A DNA stretch of 18,824 bases from Rubrobacter sp. (GCA_016781885.1 JADDPM010000028.1:1-18824), one strand, 5' to 3'. Positions 7,161 to 14,559 are shown, numbered from the stretch's first letter. Notes: generated by a model not told the origin, from the letters alone. Translations and numbers: made by a program.

Positions 7161-7183
7161 TACCGGCTCGGTACATACCGGTA
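7161..7183. promoter_or_regulatory. Inverted repeat TACCGG-N11-CCGGTA, possible operator
   Basis: TACCGG (7161-7166) and CCGGTA (7178-7183) form an inverted repeat in the 245-bp gap before the small gene at 7254. A further CGGTA lies between the arms, so there are three related half-sites in 23 bases. This could be a regulator site for the 7254 gene. Nothing else in the gap (7009-7253) is supported; a 63-codon frame at 7057 has no family resemblance and no good ribosome binding site. Confidence 0.2.
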
Positions 7184-7253
7184 AACCGCTTGTCGTGGTT
7201 CGAATATTGTCCGTTTGGCAGGATGAAGTCGAGAAAGGAGTACAGTAGCAGCA

Positions 7254-7505
7254 ATGGACCAGTCCAAGTTCACGAGGATAGCGACACAGCTAATGGATGT
7301 GATCGATTCCCAGTACGGGAAGGATGCAGAGCTCGAGTCGGTGATGATCCTCGCCGCAGTTAAACGTGGCGGAACAACGCGCCTCCACTACCCCGCCAGC
7401 GATGACACCACGATCCACGAAGCCCTGGGAATGCTTGACTGGGCCAGAGAGAGACTGCTCACTCAGCAAGGGGGTGGGGAGACGGCAGTTAAAAGAGCGG
7501 TATGA
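7254..7505 (+). CDS. Small conserved-looking hypothetical protein
   Basis: The 83-residue product is acidic to neutral, with an N-terminal helix (KFTRIATQLMDVIDSQYG), a beta-like segment (ESVMILAAVKRGGTTRLHYPASDD) and a C-terminal helix (TIHEALGMLDWARERLLTQQ). I do not recognise a family. Codon use is in keeping with the neighbouring genes, and the helix-strand-helix layout looks like a folded domain. AAAGGAG ends 13 bases before the ATG, too far for a usual ribosome binding site, while TACAGT (7241-7246) ends seven bases before it, so the mRNA may be leaderless. Its last 17 bases overlap the 3' end of the convergent asparaginase gene. Confidence 0.6.
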   Translation: MDQSKFTRIATQLMDVIDSQYGKDAELESVMILAAVKRGGTTRLHYPASDDTTIHEALGMLDWARERLLTQQGGGETAVKRAV

Positions 7506-8502
7506 TCTCTCCGACCGCCTCGCCGTGCAGGTCGGTGAGCGTCCCCCTCTTTATCTCCTCCGGCACCTGTACTCCTCTCCTGGATAGAGCAGCGATGGCG
7601 GTAGGGGCGACGGCCCTACTCGCACCGTCGGAGACCTTGAGTGCGAGGCCCCAACCGTCGGGGTGCGCGGCGGCGAAGACGCCCTCGGCCCCGCTCTTGG
7701 CGACTAGGTCAGTAGCTTTCATGAGCGCCGTGTCGAAACGGCCCGTGCCCGCGACCATGAACGGGTGCCGGCGCATCGCCTCTCGCACCCGCCTCACGGC
7801 CTCGGCGAGGTCCTCAGGGAAGTCTCCGGCTTCACCCTCCGCGGCGAGGCGGGCGAAGCCTACAGCCAGGTTCCCTAGCGGTAGGACGAAGACCGGGACG
7901 CCGCAGTTGTCCCCGGCAATCCATATTTCTTCCGAACCGAGGCCGCAGAGCTTGGCGACGGTGCGGCGCACGAGCTTCTGGAGGGGGCCGTCCGGGTCAC
8001 GGTAGCCAGCTGGGTCCCAGCCTGCGTGGGCGCACACGGCGAGCATCCCGGCGTGCTTGCCGGAGCAGTTGCCGTGGATGGGGCGGGGCTCCTCGTCGCT
8101 CTTGAGGAGCCGGGCGGCGGTCGGGGCGTGCAGCGGCGGGTGCGCGCCGCTCTGGAGGTCTGCCTCCGAGAGGCCGGCCTTGCGTAGGATCGAGCGGACC
8201 GCCGAGAGGTGGCGGGCTTCGGCGTTGTGGGAGGCGCAGGCTACCGCTACCTCCTCACTCGTCAGCCCGAAGGCGTCCGCCGCCCCGGAGAACACGAGCG
8301 GGAGCGCCTGGAAGGGTTTCGCCGAGGACCGAAGATGGACGAGACTCTCCGGGTCTCCCAGAGAGCCCAGCGTCCCCCCGTCCGCGTCGCGGACGACGTA
8401 GCGGCCGCAGTGTACGCTCTCGACGAGGTCCCCGCGCCGGACGGCGACGACGGGCGCGTCGGGGGCCACGACGTTCTCGGGTTCGGCGCTCTCTTGCCTC
8501 AA
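7489..8502 (-). CDS. L-asparaginase II (Rhizobium-type, PF06089 family)
   Basis: This 337-residue enzyme should hydrolyse L-asparagine to aspartate and ammonia. It belongs to the serine-dependent Rhizobium etli type, unrelated to the bacterial type I/II threonine enzymes. Motifs visible: VRRGDLVESVHCGR (21-34), HLRSSAKPFQALP with Ser59 and Lys62 as the SxxK pair, CASHNAE with Ser91, NCSGKHAGML with Cys146 and Lys149, and DNCGVP with Cys200. From memory, the R. etli enzyme uses Ser48-Lys51, Ser80, Cys135/Lys138 and Cys189, all offset by 11 from these. The second catalytic Lys should be Lys269 (AKSGAEGV) or Lys289 (ALKVSDGASRA). The TTG at 8502 follows the upstream stop by only four bases and has AGGAG almost touching it, so a GTG at 8469 is an alternative start. 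There is no signal peptide. Confidence 0.9.
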   Translation of the reverse strand: MRQESAEPENVVAPDAPVVAVRRGDLVESVHCGRYVVRDADGGTLGSLGDPESLVHLRSSAKPFQALPLVFSGAADAFGLTSEEVAVACASHNAEARHLSAVRSILRKAGLSEADLQSGAHPPLHAPTAARLLKSDEEPRPIHGNCSGKHAGMLAVCAHAGWDPAGYRDPDGPLQKLVRRTVAKLCGLGSEEIWIAGDNCGVPVFVLPLGNLAVGFARLAAEGEAGDFPEDLAEAVRRVREAMRRHPFMVAGTGRFDTALMKATDLVAKSGAEGVFAAAHPDGWGLALKVSDGASRAVAPTAIAALSRRGVQVPEEIKRGTLTDLHGEAVGEIIPLF

Positions 8503-8506
8503 GCTC

Positions 8507-8806
8507 CTACTCTCCGGCGAGGCGGATGGCGTGCAGGGCGGTCAGGTCCTCGGCGACCCGCATCCGGGCCATCGCCGCCGGGAAGTCGCCCGCTTCGTAG
8601 TACTTCCGCGCCTCCCGGATAAGGCTCCTGAGCCGCGCGAGCAGATCTTCGTCGGGTCCCTCGGGCCCGCCGGGACCGGCCCCGCGCACGCTGGCCTCGG
8701 CCATGCCCATTATTACGTCAGCACGTTGGTGTGCGGTCCACATCGAGAGGATCGCATAGTCCAGATAACCGCCTATGCGCATGAGGTGGCCGACCCGAAG
8801 ATCCAT
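8507..8806 (-). CDS. Small helical hypothetical protein
   Basis: The 99-residue product from ATG 8806 has a hydrophobic first half (LMRIGGYLDYAILSMWTAHQRADVIMGMA), a Gly/Pro-rich turn (GAGPGGPEGPDE) and a C-terminal helical pair (LLARLRSLIREARKYYEAGDFPAAMARMRVAEDL) that resembles a TPR-like hairpin. I do not recognise a family. GAGAGG five bases before ATG 8806 supports that start; ATG 8827 and GTG 8845 are possible longer starts, and the latter would overlap the end of the amidohydrolase gene. It is packed between the amidohydrolase (27 bases upstream) and the asparaginase (4 bases downstream), so it is almost certainly cotranscribed with both. Confidence 0.6.
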   Translation of the reverse strand: MDLRVGHLMRIGGYLDYAILSMWTAHQRADVIMGMAEASVRGAGPGGPEGPDEDLLARLRSLIREARKYYEAGDFPAAMARMRVAEDLTALHAIRLAGE

Positions 8807-8832
8807 GGCGGCCTCTCTTCCGGCCATCTCCT

Positions 8833-9648
8833 TCAAGGGAACCACCGCCGGAGGTTGCCGGAGAGAACTCCAGAGAGCTCGTCTTCGGAGAGGCCGGCGG
8901 CGTCGGCGGCGCCTAAAGCCGCGTGGAGGGTCGAGGGGAAGTCGCCGTAGGGGACGTCAGATCCGTAGCAGATACGGGCGGGATCCAGGGTCTTGAAGAG
9001 GACGAAGAGGTCTCTCGCCTTGACGACGGAGGTATCGAAGAGGACGTTCGGATGATCTCCGAAGGCGCGGGTCGCGGTGAGCATTTCTACCATGGCTGAG
9101 TGGCCCAGGATCAGGCGGAGCCCCGGCAGACGCTCCACGGTCGGGAGCAGCGGCTCGACTATCCTCTGCATCGCGAACCCCGCGTGAACGAGCACCGGCA
9201 GGTCCGCCTCCGCCGCCATCTCGAAGAGCCTCACGACCCGCTTGTCGTCGAGCTCGAACTGCTGGGAGACGGGGTGAAGCTTCAGGCCCATAAAGCCGCG
9301 CTCGACGCATCGGCCGAACTCCGACTCGTAGTCTTTGTGCGGGTTCAACCTGAAGAACGGCACGAAGGCGTCCGGATGCTCCTCGTAGGCCGTCCAGACG
9401 ACATCGTTCGGACCGGAGTAGTCATCGTGAGCGTTCGGGTCGTTGAGGGGGAAGACGATGGCGCGGGAGACGTTGGCGGCGTCCATCCGCCTCTTCATCC
9501 CGTCGGCGCTCATCTTGCGACCGTCCAGGTCGGCGCCGATGTGAGCGTGTGCGTCGAAGACCTGTGTACCGGCCGGTATCTTTCTCTGGACCCACTCCCA
9601 GGGGCCGGCCATGGCCCCGCTAGTCAGGGCTCCGAGATCCCCGCCCAA
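8833..9648 (-). CDS. Metal-dependent amidohydrolase (amidohydrolase 2, PF04909-like)
   Basis: This TIM-barrel hydrolase or decarboxylase family member shows the metal-site motifs in order. Counted from the longest frame (ATG 9732), these are DAHAHIG with His62 and His64, GLKLHPVSQQF with Lys151/His153, VLVHAG with His183, ILGHSAMVE with His211 and CYGSDVPYGDFPSTL with Asp259. The substrate is not visible; relatives act on amides, lactones or aromatic acids. Start: the longest frame begins only 25 bases from the start of the divergent acylase gene, and its first ~28 codons have weak codon bias. The TTG at 9648 has GGAG six bases upstream and leaves about 109 bases for promoters, so I prefer it; ATG 9612 and GTG 9672 are also possible. 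The stop is followed 27 bases on by the small helical protein gene. Confidence 0.82.
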   Translation of the reverse strand: MGGDLGALTSGAMAGPWEWVQRKIPAGTQVFDAHAHIGADLDGRKMSADGMKRRMDAANVSRAIVFPLNDPNAHDDYSGPNDVVWTAYEEHPDAFVPFFRLNPHKDYESEFGRCVERGFMGLKLHPVSQQFELDDKRVVRLFEMAAEADLPVLVHAGFAMQRIVEPLLPTVERLPGLRLILGHSAMVEMLTATRAFGDHPNVLFDTSVVKARDLFVLFKTLDPARICYGSDVPYGDFPSTLHAALGAADAAGLSEDELSGVLSGNLRRWFP

Positions 9649-9757
9649 ACGCTTCTCCGTCTCCAATTGCACCGCCGATCTAGCCACAAAACCTCGCCTT
9701 ACGAACCGCCGTGCAATGGTACCAGGGGGCATCGACCGCTGCTAAACTTCCGGACCT

Positions 9758-11977
9758 ATGAGCCCAGCGCATTCTCTCCTGAAAACCCTCTCCGGAGCCC
9801 TCGGACGCGCCGCGCGTCCGCTCCTCCGGCGCGTTACGCGCGGATCGCTGCCAAAGCTGGAGGGAACGATAGAGCTAGCGGGTCTCGAAGGGGCCGTCGA
9901 GGTCTTGCGGGACCGTTATGGGGTGCCCCAGGTCTTCGCGTCGAACGAGCGGGACCTGTTCTTCGGCCAGGGCTACGTCCACGCCCAGGACCGCTTCTTC
10001 CAGATGGAGATCGGACGGCGCGCCGGGCACGGCCGCCTCTCGGAGTTGCTCGGGGAGAGCGCCCTGGAGCTCGACCGCCTCTCCCGCACCATCGGCTTCG
10101 GCAGGATCGCCACCTCGGAGAAGGCTCCCCCACCGGAGGCGCTCCGGGCTCTCGAAGCCTACTCCGCGGGCGTAAACGCCCGTCTCGCCAACGAGCCTCT
10201 ACCGCCCGAGCTACTACTCCTGCGCCACATCCCCGATCCCTGGACGCCTTCCGACACCGCTGCCTGGTCCGTCGTCATGGCCTGGAGCCTCTCCGCGACC
10301 TGGGAGGGAAAGCTCCTGCACGCGGCGGCGGGCGAGGAGAACGACTCTTACGGGGAAGGGTTACATCCGCACGTCGACCCCAGTCTTGGCTCCGGCGCGG
10401 GTTCGAACGCATGGGCCGTGGGGCCGGAGCGTAGCGCCTCGGGGTCGGCCATGCTCGCCGGGGACCCGCATCTGCTGCTGGGCATACCGTCCCTGTGGTA
10501 CGAGATCGGGCTCTACGGCGGGCCTTATAGCGTGGTCGGGGCCTCGCTGCCTGGGTCCCCGGGGGTGGTCATCGGGCACAACGAAGATGTAGCCTGGAGC
10601 ATCACCGCCGCGATGACCGACGTGCAGGACCTCTACGTCGAACGCTTCAAAGAAGGAGATACGCGCCTCTACGAGCATGCGGGCGCGTGGCGCGAGGCAG
10701 AGGTTAAGGTAGAGGAGATCCCGGTCCGCGGCCGCCGCGAGCCGGTCACCCACAGGGTACGGATCACCCTGCACGGCCCCATAGTCACCGACTCCTCAGC
10801 CGGCGAGCAGGACCTGGCGCTCCGCTGGGCCGTCCCCGAGCCCGTAAGACTCGTCACGGCCGGCCTCGCCGTAAACAGGGCGCGCAACGGAGACGAGCTG
10901 CTCGCCGCCCTGCGACAATGGACGACGCCGAGCCAGAACTTCGTCTACGCCGAGCGGACGGGCGGAACCGGGTGGGCGCTCACCGGCGCCGTACCGGTAA
11001 GAGCCCACGGCGGCGAGGACCCGGTGCCCGGATGGAGTGGAGAGTACGAGTGGAAGGGTTTCGCGCCGTTCGAGGAGTTGCCCAAAGGTGACGGTTTGGA
11101 GGAGGGGCTCATCGTATCCGCCAACGAGGCCCCCGACGCGCCCATCCCCGGTTCGTACCACCCCCGATACCGGAGGGACCGGATCGAGACTCTGCTCCGT
11201 GCAACGAACAAACACACTTTGGAAACCTTCCGCGGTATTCAGGCCGATCTCTACTCCGCCCCGGCGCACGCGCTCGCCAGGCGTCTGGCGGGCCTCGGGC
11301 CTCCACCCGGCGTCCCTGATGATCTATGGCGCGAGCTAACGACCTGGGATGGGCGCCTCCTCGCGGAGAGCCGGCCCGCCGCTGTAGCCCGGGTCACCCT
11401 CGAAGTCTTACTCCGGCGCATGACCCGAGGTTTGCCCCGTCTGGGCTCGCCGCTCCCCGCGGGGGTGGAGTCCTACCTCGTCGGGCTCGTCCCGAACCTC
11501 CTCGACAACCTGGATGATCTACCCGAAGAGACCCTACGGGGAGCCCTGGAAGAAGCGGTGGAAGTCCTCAAAGAGTCCCTTGGCCCGGACCCGGAGGGCT
11601 GGAGATGGGGGGCTTTACACACGACGGATCTGCGCCATCCGTTAGGGCTCGTGGGAGTGCTGCGGGCCTTCCTGAACCGCGGCCCGTACCCAAGCGGAGG
11701 GGATGTCTACACCGTTTGGGTCGCCGGTTTCAACACCGGAGGGTCCTCCTTTGGACCCGTCACCGCCGGTCCGAACTACCGGTTCGTAGTAGACACTGGC
11801 GACTGGGACCGGGGGTGGAGCGTGATCTTTCCGGGTCAGTCAGGCCACCCGGCGAGCCCCAACTACGACGATCAGATAGGCCTCTGGCACAACGTCCGCT
11901 ACCGTCCGATGGTCTTCGGCCGGAAGACGGCCGAGCTATCTGCGCGGCACCGTCTCGTCCTCAAGCCTGGGCAATAG
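9758..11977 (+). CDS. Penicillin acylase-family N-terminal nucleophile hydrolase
   Basis: This 739-residue precursor should cleave itself into alpha and beta chains and hydrolyse an amide bond; relatives take penicillins, acyl-homoserine lactones or other N-acyl compounds. Conserved blocks: VEVLRDRYGVPQVFASNERDLFFGQGYVHAQDRFFQMEIGRRAGHGRLSEL-type segment at 47-98, LEAYSAGVNA (132-141), GAGSNAWAVG with Ser216 as the predicted nucleophile and new N-terminus of the beta chain, AMLAGDPHL, GSPGVVIGHNEDVAWSITA, and a C-terminal WxxxGQSGHPASPNYDDQIGLW-type end (FPGQSGHPASPNYDDQ). The N-terminus is amphipathic and basic rather than a clear signal peptide, so export is uncertain. No ribosome binding site precedes the ATG; TAAACT (9743-9748) lies nine bases before it. 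The gene is divergent from the amidohydrolase. The substrate cannot be told from sequence. Confidence 0.92.
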   Translation: MSPAHSLLKTLSGALGRAARPLLRRVTRGSLPKLEGTIELAGLEGAVEVLRDRYGVPQVFASNERDLFFGQGYVHAQDRFFQMEIGRRAGHGRLSELLGESALELDRLSRTIGFGRIATSEKAPPPEALRALEAYSAGVNARLANEPLPPELLLLRHIPDPWTPSDTAAWSVVMAWSLSATWEGKLLHAAAGEENDSYGEGLHPHVDPSLGSGAGSNAWAVGPERSASGSAMLAGDPHLLLGIPSLWYEIGLYGGPYSVVGASLPGSPGVVIGHNEDVAWSITAAMTDVQDLYVERFKEGDTRLYEHAGAWREAEVKVEEIPVRGRREPVTHRVRITLHGPIVTDSSAGEQDLALRWAVPEPVRLVTAGLAVNRARNGDELLAALRQWTTPSQNFVYAERTGGTGWALTGAVPVRAHGGEDPVPGWSGEYEWKGFAPFEELPKGDGLEEGLIVSANEAPDAPIPGSYHPRYRRDRIETLLRATNKHTLETFRGIQADLYSAPAHALARRLAGLGPPPGVPDDLWRELTTWDGRLLAESRPAAVARVTLEVLLRRMTRGLPRLGSPLPAGVESYLVGLVPNLLDNLDDLPEETLRGALEEAVEVLKESLGPDPEGWRWGALHTTDLRHPLGLVGVLRAFLNRGPYPSGGDVYTVWVAGFNTGGSSFGPVTAGPNYRFVVDTGDWDRGWSVIFPGQSGHPASPNYDDQIGLWHNVRYRPMVFGRKTAELSARHRLVLKPGQ

Positions 11978-12110
11978 TAACAGAGCAGGCTACTCAGTAT
12001 CAGCTGCGCCATCAGGAGAGCAATCCTTCGGCAGACTGTGACCGGTAGCGAGAGCGTCTTATCCTACGAGGTTCAACTCAGGTTCGGAGCGCGTGAGCTT
12101 CCAGTGGCTA

Positions 12111-12140
12111 GAGGAGCGATCCGGGTCGCGCCTCCTTTCT
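12111..12140 (+). terminator. Candidate terminator of the acylase gene
   Basis: GAGGAGCGA (12111-12119) pairs with TCGCGCCTC (12126-12134) in a 9-bp stem with one A-G mismatch and a six-base loop, followed by CTTTCT. It is 134 bases after the acylase stop. The rest of the 300-base gap 11978-12276 holds a 21-bp repeat copy (12144-12164) and no supported gene. Confidence 0.45.
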
Positions 12141-12143
12141 CCT

Positions 12144-12164
12144 AAACTCTCGTCAGTTCTAGCT
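12144..12164 (+). repeat. 21-bp direct repeat, copy 1
   Basis: This 21-base sequence (starts AAACTCTCGT, ends TTCTAGCT) recurs without mismatch at 12937-12957 in the same orientation. The next ten bases also match at six positions. It contains AACT-N6-AGTT, a small inverted repeat. This copy lies nine bases after the hairpin at 12111-12134 and 113 bases past the end of the CBS gene. Confidence 0.85.
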
Positions 12165-12276
12165 TAGCGTCGCTCTCGATTAGCAAGACGCGGGAACACA
12201 ACTCCTAGCTTTCGTACTCCTGCACCGACGTGGGAGCAACGAACCTTGTAGGAGCTTGCACAGGGTGCGGAGCTAT

Positions 12277-12687
12277 TTAACAGGGGTCTGAGTCGGAGTC
12301 GAAGTAGTTCTGTTCGTCTAGAAAATGTGAGACCGACGCGGGCTGAACTAGGTCCGACCGACTTACGATGCCGACCAGTTGCTGCCCGGAGAGCACTGGT
12401 ACCCGACGTATACGCTGGTTGAGGAAGAGATGCAGCACCTCATCCACGTCGGTTTCCTCGGTGACGCTGATCACCTGCTTGCTCATGATGTCCGCGGCGG
12501 TAGCACCCTGGCGGCCGACGACGTCGACCTCGCTCACCACGCCGAGCACGCGCCCCTCGTCGTCGGTCACCGGCACTCCGCTGACGCTTCTCTCGTTCAA
12601 CAGGTTGGCTACTTCTCTTACCGGCATCGCTGCCGGTACCGTGATAACGTCCTTTGTCATGATCTCTTTGACCGGCATCTGCGTCAT
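12277..12687 (-). CDS. Tandem CBS-domain protein
   Basis: The 136-residue product is almost entirely two CBS motifs: residues 4-57 (VKEIMTKDVITVPAAMPV...VSGVPVTDDEGRVLGVVSEVDVV) and 65-115 (ADIMSKQVISV...RRVPVLSGQQLVGIVSRSDLV), each with the VPV...GxVS motif that usually forms the adenosyl-ligand pocket. A short acidic tail (HFLDEQNYFDSDSDPC) ends it. Stand-alone CBS pairs bind AMP, ATP or related ligands and act as energy or stress sensors; no partner is apparent. The ATG has AAAGGGGG seven bases upstream. A TATAGT hexamer at 12782-12777 could be a -10, giving a leader of about 83 bases, but no -35 is evident. The gene is flanked by the two 21-bp repeat copies and is the first of two neighbouring CBS genes. 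Confidence 0.88.
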   Translation of the reverse strand: MTQMPVKEIMTKDVITVPAAMPVREVANLLNERSVSGVPVTDDEGRVLGVVSEVDVVGRQGATAADIMSKQVISVTEETDVDEVLHLFLNQRIRRVPVLSGQQLVGIVSRSDLVQPASVSHFLDEQNYFDSDSDPC

Positions 12688-12912
12688 AATGAGGCCCCCT
12701 TTAAGCCTTGCTTTTACCAGCCTTAGTAGCCTGTGCCGAGATGCGCTTCATTATCGGCAACGTAGCCACTCAAATTACTATACAACAACTGCTCTCTCCC
12801 CGCACCAAGGCGCAGCAGAACTTCACTTTGAGCCCAAGCGCCTGAGCCTGCTGGCTTCCTCTTCGACTGTGAACCGGGCCTGATTGGTGGCTCATGGTGA
12901 CGACCACCGAAG

Positions 12913-12932
12913 GGCTTTGCATGCGCAAAGCC
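12913..12932. other. 8-bp hairpin preceding repeat copy 2
   Basis: GGCTTTGC (12913-12920) and GCAAAGCC (12925-12932) form a perfect 8-bp stem with the loop ATGC. It ends four bases before repeat copy 2. There is no T run on either strand, so it is not a typical terminator. Confidence 0.5.
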
Positions 12933-12936
12933 GCTC

Positions 12937-12957
12937 AAACTCTCGTCAGTTCTAGCT
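12937..12957 (+). repeat. 21-bp direct repeat, copy 2
   Basis: Identical to 12144-12164 in the same orientation, 793 bases away, with the CBS gene between. It follows the hairpin at 12913-12932 by four bases, echoing the hairpin-then-repeat order at copy 1 although the two hairpins differ in sequence. Confidence 0.85.
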
Positions 12958-13145
12958 CCGTGCCGCTGGGGGGTCAGCATGACGTCGGAGCGCGACTCAG
13001 AGAATTTTGTACTTCGGGACGTAACCACGGAGACTAACCGGGGCCAATCCTTCGAATCCCTGACCCACGCTAGTCCTCTGCTGGGGTTAATTCGTTTCTA
13101 CAGCGCTGTTAGGAAGGTTCATTCTCATTCCGTCAACGGGGGTCG

Positions 13146-14489
13146 CTACAGCCCCTCTACGCCGCGCTCCTTCCCCTTGTCGGCTGCGTCGCCTCGCTGC
13201 AGGGTGAGCATGGAGACGCGGGGGCCGTCGACGCTCTTTACCCGGAGGGTAGTGCCGTCGGCTTCAACCACGTCCCCGGCTTCGGGTGGGCGGCCTAGGG
13301 AGCCAAGGATGTAACCACCGATGGTGTCGAAGTCCTCGTGGGGGAGGTCGAGATTGAAGTACTGGTTCACCTCGGTTATGGGGATGCGACCGTCTATGGC
13401 GTAAGAGTCGTCGCCTAAAGGTTCTATGGAGGCCTCGTCTTCGTCAAACTCGTCCTGTATCTCTCCGACGATCTCTTCGAGGACGTCTTCTATGGTGATG
13501 AGGCCCTCCACGCTCCCCCACTCGTCGATAACTATCGCCATCTGGAGCTTGCGTTTCTGGAATTCACGCAGGATTTCCTCTATCCGCTTGGTCTCGGGGA
13601 CGACGAGGCATTCGCGAATGAGGGGCTTTATGTCGAAGCCCTCCGCATCTTCCTTGGCAGCCCGGAAGAGGTCCTTGACGTGTACAGCGCCGAGGACGTG
13701 GTCTACGTCGTCCTCGTAGACGGGGTAGCGAGTATAGCGTCCGAAGGCGGCCCTCTCGACCAGCTCGTCCAGGGGGGCGTTGCTCGGCAGGGCCTCGATA
13801 TCGGGTCTCGGAACCATGATCTCGCGGGCGACCCTATCACCGAATTCGAATACGTTGTTCAGGTACTCGCGCTCCTGGGGGTCGAGGACACCGGAGGAGG
13901 TGGAGGAGGAGATCATAATCCTCAACTCCTCCTCCGAGTGAGCCTCCATCTCTTCACCCAGCCGGATGCCCCAGGGGCGTAAGATCAGGTTCGTCGAGGC
14001 GTTTACCAGCCACACCAGCGGCCGGAACAGGAACATGAAGACCTCTAGCGGGCGACTGATCCAGAGCGCCGTCCTCTCGGCACGCTGGATAGAGAAGTAT
14101 TTGGGCGCCTGTTCCCCGAAGACGAGGTGCGCGTAGGTTATGACCGCGAAGCCCAGGACGACCGAGATCAGCTCGATCAGACTCTCGTTGCCTACGCCCA
14201 GTTCCTCTAGGACCGGACGGAGCAGGGCCGAAACCGCCGGCTCCCCCACCCAGCCCAACGCCAGAGACGCGATGGTGATGCCTACCTGGCAGACGGAGAG
14301 GTAGGCGTCGAGGTCGCGCAGGACGTTGCGGACCACCCCCGCACGCGCGCTCCCCTCTTGTTCGAGTTGCAATATGCGCGAATCCCGTACCCGCACCAGC
14401 GCGAACTCCGCAGCGACGAAGAAAGCGTTCAGCAGGATCAGGACCAGGGCCGCGATCAGGCTGAGCGTCGAGAAGACGGGCTCTTCCAA
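13146..14489 (-). CDS. CNNM/CorC-HlyC family membrane protein with two CBS domains
   Basis: This 447-residue protein belongs to the CNNM family linked to divalent-cation (mainly Mg2+/Co2+) transport, historically called hemolysins. The DUF21 transmembrane region covers residues 1-190, with hydrophobic segments at about 7-29, 65-90, 103-125 and 141-170, and conserved NAFFVAAEFALVRVRDSRI and AHLVFGEQAPKYFSIQRAE. The first CBS domain is about 222-280 (REIMVPRPDIEALP), the second about 288-342 (KLQMAIVIDEWGSVEGLITIEDVLEEIVGEI), and the CorC-HlyC domain is 352-432 (YAIDGRIPITEVNQYFNLDLP...DTIGGYILGSLGRPP). The start is a TTG at 14489; an in-frame stop 51 bases upstream contains no better start, and no clear ribosome binding site is seen. 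It is divergent from the SDR gene. No transport direction can be inferred. Confidence 0.93.
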   Translation of the reverse strand: MEEPVFSTLSLIAALVLILLNAFFVAAEFALVRVRDSRILQLEQEGSARAGVVRNVLRDLDAYLSVCQVGITIASLALGWVGEPAVSALLRPVLEELGVGNESLIELISVVLGFAVITYAHLVFGEQAPKYFSIQRAERTALWISRPLEVFMFLFRPLVWLVNASTNLILRPWGIRLGEEMEAHSEEELRIMISSSTSSGVLDPQEREYLNNVFEFGDRVAREIMVPRPDIEALPSNAPLDELVERAAFGRYTRYPVYEDDVDHVLGAVHVKDLFRAAKEDAEGFDIKPLIRECLVVPETKRIEEILREFQKRKLQMAIVIDEWGSVEGLITIEDVLEEIVGEIQDEFDEDEASIEPLGDDSYAIDGRIPITEVNQYFNLDLPHEDFDTIGGYILGSLGRPPEAGDVVEADGTTLRVKSVDGPRVSMLTLQRGDAADKGKERGVEGL

Positions 14490-14559
14490 AGCTAAAGGAC
14501 CACGGTCGGTAAGGAAACCGGGCGCCCACGATATGTCTGGCTACTGTCAGGATCGCTCA

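Larger units (their letters stand above)
12688..13145. other. 458-base intergenic region between the CBS and CNNM genes
   Basis: It contains the CBS gene's leader and a possible -10 (12782-12777), a hairpin at 12913-12932, the second repeat copy at 12937-12957 and a 10-bp perfect palindrome ACAGCGCTGT at 13100-13109. Both genes bordering it point to the minus strand, so the CNNM transcript runs into it. Short frames here (12979 on plus, 12723-13028 on minus) look non-coding. I see no tRNA or other known RNA that folds acceptably. Confidence 0.5.

Noticed and set aside
7195..7225. GGTTCGAAT resembling a tRNA T-loop
   Set aside because: No flanking stem pairs and no tRNA body can be drawn upstream.
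7057..7248. 63-codon plus-strand frame in the gap after the DUF1499 gene
   Set aside because: No family resemblance, no good ribosome binding site and poor codon bias; an inverted repeat that may be regulatory lies within it.
9100..10434. 444-codon plus-strand frame across the amidohydrolase and acylase starts
   Set aside because: It is arginine/proline-rich and overlaps two firm genes in other frames, as expected of long shadow frames in GC-rich DNA.
12971..13067. tRNA-like arrangement with a 7-bp GGGTCAG/CTGACCC stem and a TTCGAATC segment
   Set aside because: The two arms pair but the T-arm stem does not form around TTCGAAT, and D and anticodon arms do not fit. The spacing of 97 bases would need a long variable arm. 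Probably chance.
12723..13314. Short frames in the CBS-CNNM gap (12723-13028 minus and 12979-13314 plus)
   Set aside because: Neither shows family motifs, and the plus frame runs into the CNNM gene antisense. Treated as non-coding.
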